Assembly (NCBI RefSeq): GCF_024055605.1
Contig: NZ_JAMXLX010000011.1
Location: 55,405-119,404 of the forward strand
Source: Ciceribacter sichuanensis
GTDB lineage: Bacteria > Pseudomonadota > Alphaproteobacteria > Rhizobiales > Rhizobiaceae
Reading direction: 5' to 3'
DNA: 64,000 bases
Below are positions 54,926 to 63,474 of this stretch, one piece after another. Numbering within the stretch: position 1 is the stretch's first letter; each line of letters begins with the position of its first letter. The translations under genes and the position numbers were made by a program. The notes below the pieces were generated by a model, which ran no database searches, had not been told where the DNA came from, and saw only the letters and a list, made by a program, of their open reading frames with translations.

Positions 54926-54947
54926 TTGACTTTTACGTACAAGTCAA
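54926..54947. promoter_or_regulatory. MerR-type operator
   Basis: TTGACTT-N8-AAGTCAA, 35 bp upstream of the MerR gene. Dyad size and spacing suit a MerR dimer and autoregulation. Confidence 0.55.
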
Positions 54948-54957
54948 TTTTGTCGTT

Positions 54958-56373
54958 TCAATTCGACATGAACCACCATGTGGCGAGGCCGAGGAAAGAG
55001 AAAAAGCCGGTCGTATCGGTGATGGCGGTAACGAAGACCGCCGAGGAAACCGCGGGGTCGGCCCCTGTGCGATGCAGGAGCACCGGGATGGTGATTCCGG
55101 CCATCGCGGCGGCGAACATGTTGATCAGCATGGCCGTGGTGATCAGGCCGCCGATCGAGGCGTCGTGAAACCAGAACGCCGCGATGACGCCAACGAGACA
55201 GCCGAACAGCACGCCGTTGATGAGGCCGACGCCGGCCTCGCGGCGTGCCACGCGCCAGGCATTGTGGATATCGAGGTTGCGGGTCGCAAGCGCCCTCACC
55301 GTCACGGTCATCGTCTGAGAGCCCGCATTGCCCCCCATGCCGGCGACGATCGGCATCAGGATCGCGAGCGCCACCACCTGCTCGATGGTCGCCTCGAAGA
55401 GCGAGATGACGGAGGCCGAGACAAAAGCGGTGAAGAGATTGACGGCAAGCCACGGCACCCGCGAGCGGGACGTTTCCACGACGCTGTCCGACAGCTCTTC
55501 GTCACCGACGCCGCCGAGGCGCATCAGGTCTTCTTCCGCTTCTTCCTGAATGACGTCGACCACGTCGTCGATGGTCAGGATACCGACCAGCCGCTCGTTC
55601 TCGTCGACGACGGCAGCGGAGAGAAGGTCATATTGTTCGAAAAGCTGGGCCGCCTCTTCCTGGTCCATTTCGGCGGGAATCGAATGCGTGGTCTCGCGCA
55701 TGATCGTTTCGATCTTCACCTGCCGCTTGGTCCGCAGGATCCGGTCGAGGTCGACTGTGCCGAGCAGCTTGAAGGTCGGGTCGATGACGAAGATCTGAGT
55801 GAAGCTTTCCGGCAGGTCCTCCTCGTCGCGCATGTAGTCGATCGTCTGGCCGACCGTCCAGAACGGCGGAACGGCCACGAACTCCGTCTGCATGCGTCGA
55901 CCTGCGGAGCTCTCCGGATAGTCGAGAGCCCGCCGCAGGCGGACCCGCTCGGTAAACGGCAGCTGGGCAAGGATCTCTTCCCGATCCTCGTGGTCGAGGT
56001 CTTCGAGAATGTAGACCGCATCGTCCGAATCAAGATCGCCGATCGCCGCGGCGATCTGGGCGTTGGGCAGGTGTTCGACGATCTGCAGGCGAATGCCTTC
56101 GTCCACCTCAGTCAGCGCGGTCAGGTCGAAGTCGTCGCCGAGCAGGCGCACCATCGCGATACGCTGGTCCGGCTGGATCGCCTCGATCAGGTCGCCGAGT
56201 TCGGATTCGTGCAGGCGCGCAACATGCTGGCGCAGAAACAGAAGATCACGGTCGGCAATCGCGGCCCCGACCATTGCAAGAAAATCGGAACGGATCGAAC
56301 CGTCTTCCGCATAGATGTCGGCCGCTTCTTCCGGAGCGGAACGGCTGCGGGTTTCTTCGCCGGTCTCCGTCAT
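54958..56373 (-). CDS. mgtE: Magnesium transporter MgtE
   Basis: A 471-aa channel; ATG 56373 is preferred over 56406 because GGGGGC precedes it. The N-domain superhelix (residues about 30-130) is followed by two CBS domains that sense Mg2+, then five TM segments from VPWLAVNLFTAFVSAS. The pore block PIVAGMGGNAGSQ and the late FFSFLGLATWWF are conserved. Confidence 0.93.
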   Translation of the reverse strand: MTETGEETRSRSAPEEAADIYAEDGSIRSDFLAMVGAAIADRDLLFLRQHVARLHESELGDLIEAIQPDQRIAMVRLLGDDFDLTALTEVDEGIRLQIVEHLPNAQIAAAIGDLDSDDAVYILEDLDHEDREEILAQLPFTERVRLRRALDYPESSAGRRMQTEFVAVPPFWTVGQTIDYMRDEEDLPESFTQIFVIDPTFKLLGTVDLDRILRTKRQVKIETIMRETTHSIPAEMDQEEAAQLFEQYDLLSAAVVDENERLVGILTIDDVVDVIQEEAEEDLMRLGGVGDEELSDSVVETSRSRVPWLAVNLFTAFVSASVISLFEATIEQVVALAILMPIVAGMGGNAGSQTMTVTVRALATRNLDIHNAWRVARREAGVGLINGVLFGCLVGVIAAFWFHDASIGGLITTAMLINMFAAAMAGITIPVLLHRTGADPAVSSAVFVTAITDTTGFFSFLGLATWWFMSN

Positions 56374-56607
56374 TTTAGCGCCCCCGTCCTGTTCTGCTCG
56401 CTTCATGCGGCTTTCCGGCCGACAAGGAGAATGGCGTCAAAAAACGCTTTGTCAACAATTGCATAGGCTCCCCGCCGGTGAACTGTGCAAATGCGAACGC
56501 TTCCTGCTAACCTATCTCCAGCAAGACGTCCAGCAGTCATCGACCGGAAGCTGTGGCAACCCGGGAAAAGGGCAGCGCCCTGCCCTTTCAGCAAGGAAAT
56601 ACAGAGT

Positions 56608-57102
56608 ATGAGCATTCGTCCGATCGTTCGTTTTCCCGACCCGCGGCTGAAGACACCCTGCCTGCCGGTCACGGTCTTCGACGGGACCCTGAAACAACTG
56701 GCCGACGACCTCTACGACACGATGAAGGCGGCTCCCGGCGTCGGTATCACTGCCGCACACATTGGGGAGGTGCTTCGCCTCGTGGTGCTCGATCTGCCGC
56801 AGCTCGGCGGGCGCTGCGATTATGCCAATCCGGAGATACTCTGGTCCTCTCCTGAAACCATGGAGCACGAGGAAGGCAGTGTCTCGATGCCGGGCGCCAT
56901 AGAGACGGTCTTGCGCCCGAAGGCCATCGAACTGCAATATGACGACCTCGAAGGTGTCCGACACAAGGTGAGGCTGGAAGGTTTTCCGGCCATCTGCATG
57001 CAGCATGAAATCGACCAGCTCGATGGCATGTTCTGGCTTCAGCGCCTCTCCCGGCTGAAGCGCGAGCGCCTGGTGAAGAAATGGGAGAGAAACCAGCCCT
57101 GA
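56608..57102 (+). CDS. Peptide deformylase-like protein with altered active site
   Basis: A 164-aa protein with peptide deformylase fold and length, starting MSIRPIVRFPDPRLKTPCLP. All three motifs are changed: GxGLAAxQ is GVGITAAH (Gln to His51), EGCLS is EGSVS (metal-ligand Cys to Ser91), HExDH is HEIDQ (second metal His to Gln137). Metal binding and deformylation as in standard Def therefore look unlikely unless the His51/Gln137 exchange compensates. It probably has another role, or has lost activity. Confidence 0.85.
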   Translation: MSIRPIVRFPDPRLKTPCLPVTVFDGTLKQLADDLYDTMKAAPGVGITAAHIGEVLRLVVLDLPQLGGRCDYANPEILWSSPETMEHEEGSVSMPGAIETVLRPKAIELQYDDLEGVRHKVRLEGFPAICMQHEIDQLDGMFWLQRLSRLKRERLVKKWERNQP

Positions 57103-57177
57103 TTCTCGCCCCAAAGGTCGAACCGAAAGCCGGTTTGCGCGTTTGAGGTGAAGTTGGGCGATCAAGGGAAGAATTTC

Positions 57178-57675
57178 ATGGAAAACGGCAAGCGCAAGGA
57201 CGAATTGTCCCGCGAGGAAGATTATCGCGATTTCGAGCAACGCGATCTGGAAGACGGTTGGCCCTATGACGACGAGTCCGGCGCCAGCCGCAAACCGGTC
57301 GGCAATGCCGCCTATGGGGAAGCCGGCGGCGATTTCGACCGGGAACGCGATCAAGGGGTTCGAATCACCCGGTCCGAAGAGGATGCCGGCGATCCTCCGG
57401 CCTATCCGGAAACCGGGGACGAGCGGCGCACGGAAGATGAAGACCAGCTCGAATCGGACATTGCCGCATTGATCGAGGATATTCCGGGCGTAAATTCCGA
57501 TGCCATCGATATTCGCGTGGAAGGCCGCGTGGTGACGCTTGGCGGCAGCGTCGATACGGCGGACGAGCGGCGGCTTCTGGAAATGAAGGTGCTGGGCGTA
57601 AGAGGTGTCGAGAGGGTCCGCAACCGTATCGAGACCATTGGCAGCGACAGCCATATTCCGCGCGATACGGACTAG
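57178..57675 (+). CDS. BON-domain protein
   Basis: A 165-aa protein; ATG 57178 with AAGGGAAG. The first 95 residues are highly charged and probably disordered; residues about 98-160 form a BON domain (LIEDIPGVNSDAIDIRVEGR then VTLGGSVDTADERRL, GVERVRNRI), which usually binds membranes or lipids. No signal peptide is seen. Confidence 0.82.
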   Translation: MENGKRKDELSREEDYRDFEQRDLEDGWPYDDESGASRKPVGNAAYGEAGGDFDRERDQGVRITRSEEDAGDPPAYPETGDERRTEDEDQLESDIAALIEDIPGVNSDAIDIRVEGRVVTLGGSVDTADERRLLEMKVLGVRGVERVRNRIETIGSDSHIPRDTD

Positions 57676-57695
57676 CCGATACCTCAAAAATGAAA

Positions 57696-57723
57696 AGCCG
57701 GCCGGCCTTTCGGCGTACCGGCT
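57696..57723 (+). terminator. Hairpin after BON-domain gene
   Basis: AGCCGG and CCGGCT with inner GGCC/GGC pairing, 21 bp after the stop. Weak T-tract. Confidence 0.45.
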
Positions 57724-57745
57724 ATCTTGTTCATTAGAAACAAAA

Positions 57746-57765
57746 AACCCGGCCGAAGCCGGGTT
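57746..57765 (-). terminator. Terminator of tRNA-Leu
   Basis: AACCCGGC-CGAA-GCCGGGTT on the plus strand; on the minus strand it is followed by TTTTTTG, directly after the tRNA 3' end. Confidence 0.85.
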
Positions 57766-57767
57766 CT

Positions 57768-57852
57768 TGGTGCGGTCGAGAAGACTCGAACTTCCACGGG
57801 TTGCCCCACAGCGACCTCAACGCTGCGCGTCTACCAATTCCGCCACGACCGC
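57768..57852 (-). tRNA. tRNA-Leu(GAG)
   Basis: An 85-nt class II tRNA including CCA. Acceptor GCGGTCG pairs with CGACCGC; anticodon loop TTGAGGT gives GAG; a long variable arm (TGGGGCAACCCGT) is present, as expected for tRNA-Leu; T-loop TTCGAGT. Followed by a strong terminator. Confidence 0.95.
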
Positions 57853-58016
57853 ATCGTGGTAGGGCCGACTTGCGTCGACGGAGGTGCATGTAGCAAAAGC
57901 ATTTTGGGTGCACAAGAGCGTCGTGACAGTTTTTTGAATTTTCTCTCGCCCCCTGTTGATAGCCCTTACCCCGACACCCTTGAAACGCAGCGCATTTGTT
58001 GCCAAGTAGAGGAAAA

Positions 58017-58766
58017 ATGAAGGTTTTTCCCATGCAGCGCACCGAGATCTCCACCGAAATGCACCCTCAGGAAGGATCGCCGCCGGTGCGGTGGCGCATT
58101 TCCGAAGGCCTTGTGCCCTATGATGTCGCGGTGGCGGAGATGGAGAGGCAGGTCGCTGCCATTGCCGACGGCGAGGCCGACGAACTCGTTTGGCTGCTGG
58201 AGCATCCGCCGCTTTATACGGCCGGCACCAGCGCCGATGTGTCCGACCTGATCGATCCCGACCGATTCCCGGTTTTCGCCACCGGGCGCGGCGGTGAATA
58301 CACCTATCATGGCCCCGGTCAGCGGGTTGCCTATGTCATGCTGGACCTGAAGCGCCGGCGGCAGGACGTCCGCGCCTATGTCGCGGCCCTGGAAGAAGTG
58401 GTCATCCGTACGCTGGAAAAGATGAACGTGCGGGGCGAGCGCCGCGAGGACCGGGTCGGTGTGTGGGTACGCCGCCCCGAAAAACCACTCCTGCCCGACG
58501 GCAGCATGGCGGAAGACAAGGTGGCCGCACTCGGCATCCGCCTGCGCCGCTGGGTGAGCTTTCACGGACTGTCGATCAATGTCGATCCGGACCTCGGGCA
58601 TTTCTCAGGGATCGTGCCGTGCGGAATCACCCAATACGGGGTAACGAGCCTCGTCGACCTCGGCCTGCCGGTGATGATGCCGGATGTCGATATCCGGTTG
58701 AGAGAATCATTCGAGGAGGTCTTCGGGGAGACCGTGCGCGACGGCAGCCAGAACATTGCCGCCTGA
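58017..58766 (+). CDS. lipB: Octanoyltransferase LipB
   Basis: A 249-aa enzyme that moves octanoyl from acyl carrier protein to lipoyl-domain lysines. ATG 58017 has GAGG upstream; ATG 58032 is an alternative. Motifs are RGGEYTYHGPGQRVAYVML, KVAALGIRLRRWVSFHGL with the catalytic Lys, and IVPCGI with the catalytic Cys. Confidence 0.95.
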   Translation: MKVFPMQRTEISTEMHPQEGSPPVRWRISEGLVPYDVAVAEMERQVAAIADGEADELVWLLEHPPLYTAGTSADVSDLIDPDRFPVFATGRGGEYTYHGPGQRVAYVMLDLKRRRQDVRAYVAALEEVVIRTLEKMNVRGERREDRVGVWVRRPEKPLLPDGSMAEDKVAALGIRLRRWVSFHGLSINVDPDLGHFSGIVPCGITQYGVTSLVDLGLPVMMPDVDIRLRESFEEVFGETVRDGSQNIAA

Positions 58767-58776
58767 AGCATTTCCG

Positions 58777-58864
58777 GCGAAAACGGAATTGCCTTCAACG
58801 TTCTATCGCTTTGAATGGACGCAATTCCGGACGCAAAACCGCTTCGCGCTTTTGCTGGAATTGC
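58777..58864. repeat. Rhizobial-type palindromic repeat
   Basis: GCAATTCC (58821-58828) and GGAATTGC (58857-58864) with inner ACGCAAAA/TTTTGC pairing form a long hairpin; a further CGGAATTGC copy is at 58787-58795. It lies between convergent lipB and XRE genes. Confidence 0.55.
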
Positions 58865-58871
58865 TATTGCC

Positions 58872-59285
58872 TCAACGCGAGACGAGGTCCTCTTCGTCTT
58901 CCTCATAGCGCTCGATCTGGCGCGCAAGCGACTTGATCAGGCGCCCGCATTCCTGATGAAGCTGGTCGAGATGGGCAAGCTGGAGGCGCATGGCCTCCAG
59001 TGGAAGCTTTCTGTCATGGTCATCCGGTCCCAGGCCGACACCGGTCATCAGCCACATCGGTGACACACCGAGAATGCCCGCAAGGTTGAGCAGGCGGGTC
59101 GGCAGCGGCTCGGAACGGTCCGCTTCCCACTCAAGCAGGGTTTCGCAGGGAACGCCCAGCTGGTCCGCGAGAGCATCCGGACTGATTCCCGCCGTATCAC
59201 GGGCCGCGGAAAGCCGACCGCCAAGCGTATCGTCACTTGCATCGGGAAAAAGGTTCATCCGATCGCGGGGCATCAGGATGTCCAT
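58872..59285 (-). CDS. XRE-family HTH regulator
   Basis: A 137-aa protein; ATG 59285 with GGGAGA upstream. The HTH_XRE domain is at residues about 22-80 (GGRLSAARDTAGISPDALAD then LGVPCETLLEWEADRSEPLP), followed by a helical segment likely to dimerise and an acidic tail (YEEDEEDLVSR). Targets unknown. Confidence 0.85.
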   Translation of the reverse strand: MDILMPRDRMNLFPDASDDTLGGRLSAARDTAGISPDALADQLGVPCETLLEWEADRSEPLPTRLLNLAGILGVSPMWLMTGVGLGPDDHDRKLPLEAMRLQLAHLDQLHQECGRLIKSLARQIERYEEDEEDLVSR

Positions 59286-59495
59286 GGTGTAACGTCTCCC
59301 TTCGTCCGTAGCGGGCCTTTGTGTCTCTCCCACCCCGGCGCGATTTTCCGGCTTATCATACGCCCTAGCTTATATGGTGATCTTCAGGATATGGATGATA
59401 TAGAGGTTTTGCCACCCTGTTGCCGCCATCGGCTGGCGACAAGTCGCCATTTATGCCATCGCTGCACGCCGGCAACTTGATCTCGATCAGCCGCT

Positions 59496-60461
59496 ATGCT
59501 TGATGGTGGCTTTCCCGAAAGCCCCGTGATGCCTAAGTCCAAATCCGCGCCCGTCGATAACCCCGTACAAGGCATGGCGCTGATGGCGACATGCATGCTC
59601 ATCCTGCCCTCGATGGATGCGATCGCCAAGTACATGGCGACCTATGAGGGCATGTCCCCCGGACAGGTTACGTTCTATCGATTCTTCTTCCAGCTTGCCT
59701 GCACCCTGCCCGTGCTTTTTGCCCTGAGCGGATGGTCGGCGCTTTCGGCAAAGCGGCCGTGGCTCAACCTGTTGCGCGGCGTCCTGCATGGTTCTGCAAG
59801 CCTGATGTTCTTCATCGCGGTCAAATACATGCCGCTGGCCGACGTCTTCGCGATCTACTTCGTCGAACCCTTCATTCTGACGGCGTTGTCGGCGCTGTTT
59901 CTTGGCGAGAAAGTCGGCTGGCGTCGCTGGCTTGCCATCATCGTTGGGTTCGGCGGCGCGATGATCGTCATCCAGCCCAGCTACGAGATCTTCGGCCTGA
60001 AGGCGCTGCTGCCGGTCGCCTGCGCCTTTCTCTTTGCCCTCTACATGTTCCTCAACCGTGCTGTCGGAAGTGCCGATTCGCCGATGACCATGCAGACCAT
60101 GGCCGGCCTTGGCGGCACCGCCCTGATGGCGGTGGCCCTTCTCGGTGGCAATCAGATGGGACAGGCGGATTTCCATATCTCGCTGCCGCAGTCCTGGCTC
60201 GGGCTGCTGCTGCTTGTCCTGCTGGGCACGATATCCGGCTACATACACCTGCTGGTCGTGCACGCCTTCCGCATGGCACCGCTCTCGGTGCTTGCCCCAT
60301 TCCAGTACTTCGAGATTATTGCTGCGACTATTTTGGGGTATTGGCTTTTCGGAGATTTCCCGACTGTCTCGAAATGGTTCGGAATTGCCATCATCGTCGG
60401 CTCCGGATTGTTCATTCTCTGGCGTGAGCACAGGCGGGCGCAGGAAAGCCAGCAAATTTAA
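59496..60461 (+). CDS. EamA-family DMT transporter
   Basis: A 321-aa, ten-TM exporter with two EamA repeats (KYMPLADVFAIYFVEPFILT in the first, GYIHLLVVHAFRMAPLSVLA in the second). ATG 59529 is a possible shorter start. Substrate unknown; related proteins export metabolites or amino acids. Confidence 0.88.
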   Translation: MLDGGFPESPVMPKSKSAPVDNPVQGMALMATCMLILPSMDAIAKYMATYEGMSPGQVTFYRFFFQLACTLPVLFALSGWSALSAKRPWLNLLRGVLHGSASLMFFIAVKYMPLADVFAIYFVEPFILTALSALFLGEKVGWRRWLAIIVGFGGAMIVIQPSYEIFGLKALLPVACAFLFALYMFLNRAVGSADSPMTMQTMAGLGGTALMAVALLGGNQMGQADFHISLPQSWLGLLLLVLLGTISGYIHLLVVHAFRMAPLSVLAPFQYFEIIAATILGYWLFGDFPTVSKWFGIAIIVGSGLFILWREHRRAQESQQI

Positions 60462-60560
60462 CGGTTTCGGTAAGTGACGGCTAACCGCCCTTGTTGGGAC
60501 ATTGGAAATATCCGATTGCTAGAAGCGATCCCGGTTTCATGATGAAACAGGGAAGAAAAG

Positions 60561-61280
60561 ATGAGCGAATTTCGTCTCTCTTTTCCGGCAAGTGTGATCG
60601 CCGGGAAGAACAGGCTGACAGCCGAAGACATTTTATTATTACGCAAATATTCGTTTCCTTTGGGAATCTGCAGCGCCGACGATGTCGTGACATTGCTCGC
60701 GCTCAACAGCACATGTCCCGAGAAGTGCGACGGGTGGAACGACTTCTTCATCGAATCGCTGACGGCCTTCATCGTCGAGCACTGCTATCCGCAAGGAAGC
60801 CTTGACGAGATCAATGTCGAGTGGATGAAGAGCGTGCTCTCCACCAATGGCGTGATCGAGACGCCGCTCGAACTGGCGGTCGTGCTGCATGTGATCGACG
60901 TCTCCCCCCATGTGCCGCCGTCGCTCAGGGCCTTCGCTATCGATCAGGTGAGGATCGCCCTCGCCGAAGACGTCGGCGCGTTTTCCGCCGAACGTCCCAA
61001 GTCGGATGGCATCACCGCCTACGACCTCGCTTATCTCGACCGCATCTTGCGAACCGCCTTCGATCGCGGCTTCCTTCGGCTTGCCGATCGCGAGCGCGCG
61101 GCATTGTTTGCCGTCAACGCTGCGATATCGGGAACCTCCAGCCACAGCGGTTGGAGCGAACTCCTCGCCGCCGCAAGTCAAGGCAGCCTCCCCTCGGCGC
61201 GTGCAAAGAGCGAGGATCTTTCGAGCCGCTGGCTCAAGGTTCCCGACGCCTTCTTCCTCGATACGGAAAAGGTGGCCTGA
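60561..61280 (+). CDS. Conserved hypothetical protein (239 aa)
   Basis: ATG 60561 follows GAAGAAAAG. A soluble, mostly helical protein with two Cys in STCPEKCDGW. It begins MSEFRLSFPASVIAGKNRLT. I recognise no domain. It stands alone, with its own upstream gap of 100 bp. Confidence 0.65.
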   Translation: MSEFRLSFPASVIAGKNRLTAEDILLLRKYSFPLGICSADDVVTLLALNSTCPEKCDGWNDFFIESLTAFIVEHCYPQGSLDEINVEWMKSVLSTNGVIETPLELAVVLHVIDVSPHVPPSLRAFAIDQVRIALAEDVGAFSAERPKSDGITAYDLAYLDRILRTAFDRGFLRLADRERAALFAVNAAISGTSSHSGWSELLAAASQGSLPSARAKSEDLSSRWLKVPDAFFLDTEKVA

Positions 61281-61405
61281 CGGGTGAGCCCTCGAAGAAG
61301 CTTAAGGATTCGTTTGAATTTTAGCGAATCGTTCAAGTCAATTCTAATGTCTGCCACCTAGGCTGCTGCGCTTGGAAAGATACAAAAAGCGCTTGTCGCC
61401 GGGAG

Positions 61406-62662
61406 ATGCATGTGACGGAATTCCAGACGGCTTTCGTGTTGCTCGGCATCAATATCGGCCTCTTGTGGCTGTTGTTGGCGGCTCCGCTCGGCAGCCGAAC
61501 GATCAGGGTTCGCCGTCTCCTGAACAAGCGCGCCGAGGAGGTCTGGGACATGGCCCGGCCGGGTGCCGGTCTTGCCGACTGGCATCCCGCCATCGTTTCC
61601 AGCCGTCCCGTCGAAGGCATGCCCGACCGGCTGGAGCTTTCCTATCGCCAGCCCGACCGGCAGGGCCGTTCCATGACCCGGATCATCGCCATCGACCGCA
61701 CGGGCGTGACCGCACAGGGCGAGTTCTCCTGCGAACTGCGCATCGTCGCCGACAGTGCGCTGGATGCGGAATTCTGGTCCGGCTACCGCGAGGTACGCCG
61801 CATCGCGCCGGCCGAGGTGGGTTCGGCGATCGTCATAGAACAGACGGACAGCTATCGCGGGCTGGCGGGCTATCTCTACCGTTACGTCTCGCTTCGCCGT
61901 GAAGTGCGGGCGCTGGAGGATTATATCGAGGGCCGCAAGCCCGTCGCCCACGAACGCTTCGAGCATCCGCTGGTGCAGACGGCGCTTGCCGTGATCTCCA
62001 CACTCCTGCTCTGGCCCTTCTTCGGCATGAATTCGAACGGCCTGATGATTTCCGTCTTCCTGACGCTTGTCATCGTCTTTCACGAGCTTGGCCACATGGT
62101 CGCTTACCGCGCCTTTGGCCATGAGAGTGCCCGGATGATCTTCGTGCCGCTGCTAGGCGGGATAGCGATTGGCGGCAGACCCTATGACAGTCGCTTCGAA
62201 GTCGCGACCTGTGCGCTGATGGGAGCCGGCGTCTCGGCCTTCCTCGTGCCGATCCTGATCGCCGCTCATCAGTCCGGTTTGGAAGGCGGCCCCATTCTGG
62301 TCTTCCTGCTGATCCTCGGAGCCTTCAACCTGCTCAACCTTCTGCCGATGTACCGATTCGACGGCGGGCAGATTCTGCGCCAGATATTCCGCACGACGAA
62401 AGCGCTGACGCTGGCGTCCTTCAGCGTGACCGGCGTCATTCTCTGGACCGGTTGGCGCATCGGCCTGTCGCCGCTTGCCCTGCTTGCCGCACTTTCGATC
62501 TTCTGCCTCCTGAGCCTGATCCGAACGGGAAAAGTGAAGCCGCGCCACGAGCTTGCAGAAATGTCCCCAGCCGAACAGCTGATGACGGGTTTCGGCCTCT
62601 ATGCCGCGCTGTCCATCCATGTCTATGCCGTCGTCTACGCCTGCGGACGCCTGTTCGGGTGA
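61406..62662 (+). CDS. Site-2-protease-like membrane metalloprotease with N-terminal SRPBCC-like domain
   Basis: A 418-aa protein. ATG 61406 abuts GGGAG, so GTG 61412 may be the real start. A first TM segment (residues about 8-26) is followed by a region resembling an SRPBCC/polyketide-cyclase fold (EVWDMARPGAGLADWHPAIV), then a multi-TM zinc protease core with HELGH and NLLPMYRFDGGQ, the HExxH and NxxPxxxxDG motifs of S2P. It could cleave a membrane-bound regulator; no anti-sigma gene is adjacent. Confidence 0.8.
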   Translation: MHVTEFQTAFVLLGINIGLLWLLLAAPLGSRTIRVRRLLNKRAEEVWDMARPGAGLADWHPAIVSSRPVEGMPDRLELSYRQPDRQGRSMTRIIAIDRTGVTAQGEFSCELRIVADSALDAEFWSGYREVRRIAPAEVGSAIVIEQTDSYRGLAGYLYRYVSLRREVRALEDYIEGRKPVAHERFEHPLVQTALAVISTLLLWPFFGMNSNGLMISVFLTLVIVFHELGHMVAYRAFGHESARMIFVPLLGGIAIGGRPYDSRFEVATCALMGAGVSAFLVPILIAAHQSGLEGGPILVFLLILGAFNLLNLLPMYRFDGGQILRQIFRTTKALTLASFSVTGVILWTGWRIGLSPLALLAALSIFCLLSLIRTGKVKPRHELAEMSPAEQLMTGFGLYAALSIHVYAVVYACGRLFG

Positions 62663-62732
62663 CACGGGAGCGTGAATGCGCAAGCAGGATTGACGACTTG
62701 ACAGGACGCCATTCGGACGGTCCAAGGATGGC

Positions 62733-63350
62733 ATGGATGAAATCAACGCCCCCCTTCCTTCCGGCTATTCGCCGGTGCCGCCCGGAATGCTCGCCAACGT
62801 CGTCACCTGCCTCGAAATGCGGGCGCGTCCGCCGGCCAAGGCCGATCCTCCGGCCGGCTCGCTTCGTCTTGAACGCTGGAGCGCCCCGGATCTCGACGCC
62901 TACCGGGACCTTTTCCGACGCATCGGCGAGGAATGGATGTGGACGTCACGGCTGGTCATGCCGGACGACGAACTGAAGGCTATCCTCGAAAATCCTCAGA
63001 TCGAGATTTTCGTGATGCTCGACGGCGAGAAAAGGGTGGGCCTGCTGGAGCTCGATTTCCGCAAGGACGGCGAGTGCGAACTGGTATTCTTCGGCCTCGT
63101 CGCCGAGGCTATCGGCAACGGGGCCGGCAGGCTGATGATGAATGCGGCCATCGCCAATGCCTGGTCGAAACCGATCGGCCGGTTCTGGGTCCATACCTGC
63201 CACTTCGACCATCCGGGCGCCATCTCCTTCTACCAGCGCTCGGGCTTCGTGCCTTATGCCTTCTTCGTCGAGGTCAGCGAAGACCCTCGCCTTACGGGGC
63301 TGATGCGCAAGGATGCGGCCGCTCATGTGCCTCTGATCGAGGCGCCGTGA
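62733..63350 (+). CDS. GNAT-family N-acetyltransferase
   Basis: A 205-aa protein. The GNAT core starts near residue 43 (LRLERWSAPDLDAYRDLFRR); the acetyl-CoA loop is AIGNGAGRLMMNAA; HPGAISFYQRSGFVPY is the typical C-terminal strand-helix. Substrate unknown. A 40-residue leader precedes the domain. Confidence 0.87.
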   Translation: MDEINAPLPSGYSPVPPGMLANVVTCLEMRARPPAKADPPAGSLRLERWSAPDLDAYRDLFRRIGEEWMWTSRLVMPDDELKAILENPQIEIFVMLDGEKRVGLLELDFRKDGECELVFFGLVAEAIGNGAGRLMMNAAIANAWSKPIGRFWVHTCHFDHPGAISFYQRSGFVPYAFFVEVSEDPRLTGLMRKDAAAHVPLIEAP

Positions 63351-63474
63351 CCGCCTGACGATAGATGCCGTCAATTGACTTTTGACAGACGCAGGAAAAC
63401 CAGCGCCGCCTCTTGAGGCGGTCTACTGCGCATGCAACATACCACCACCATTCCGAACAAAGGGAGAAAGCGCC

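Noticed and set aside
54682..56466. A 594-codon plus-strand frame opposite mgtE and the MerR gene
   Set aside because: His/Asp/Arg-rich mirror sequence of MgtE; the minus strand carries clear CBS and MgtE pore motifs.
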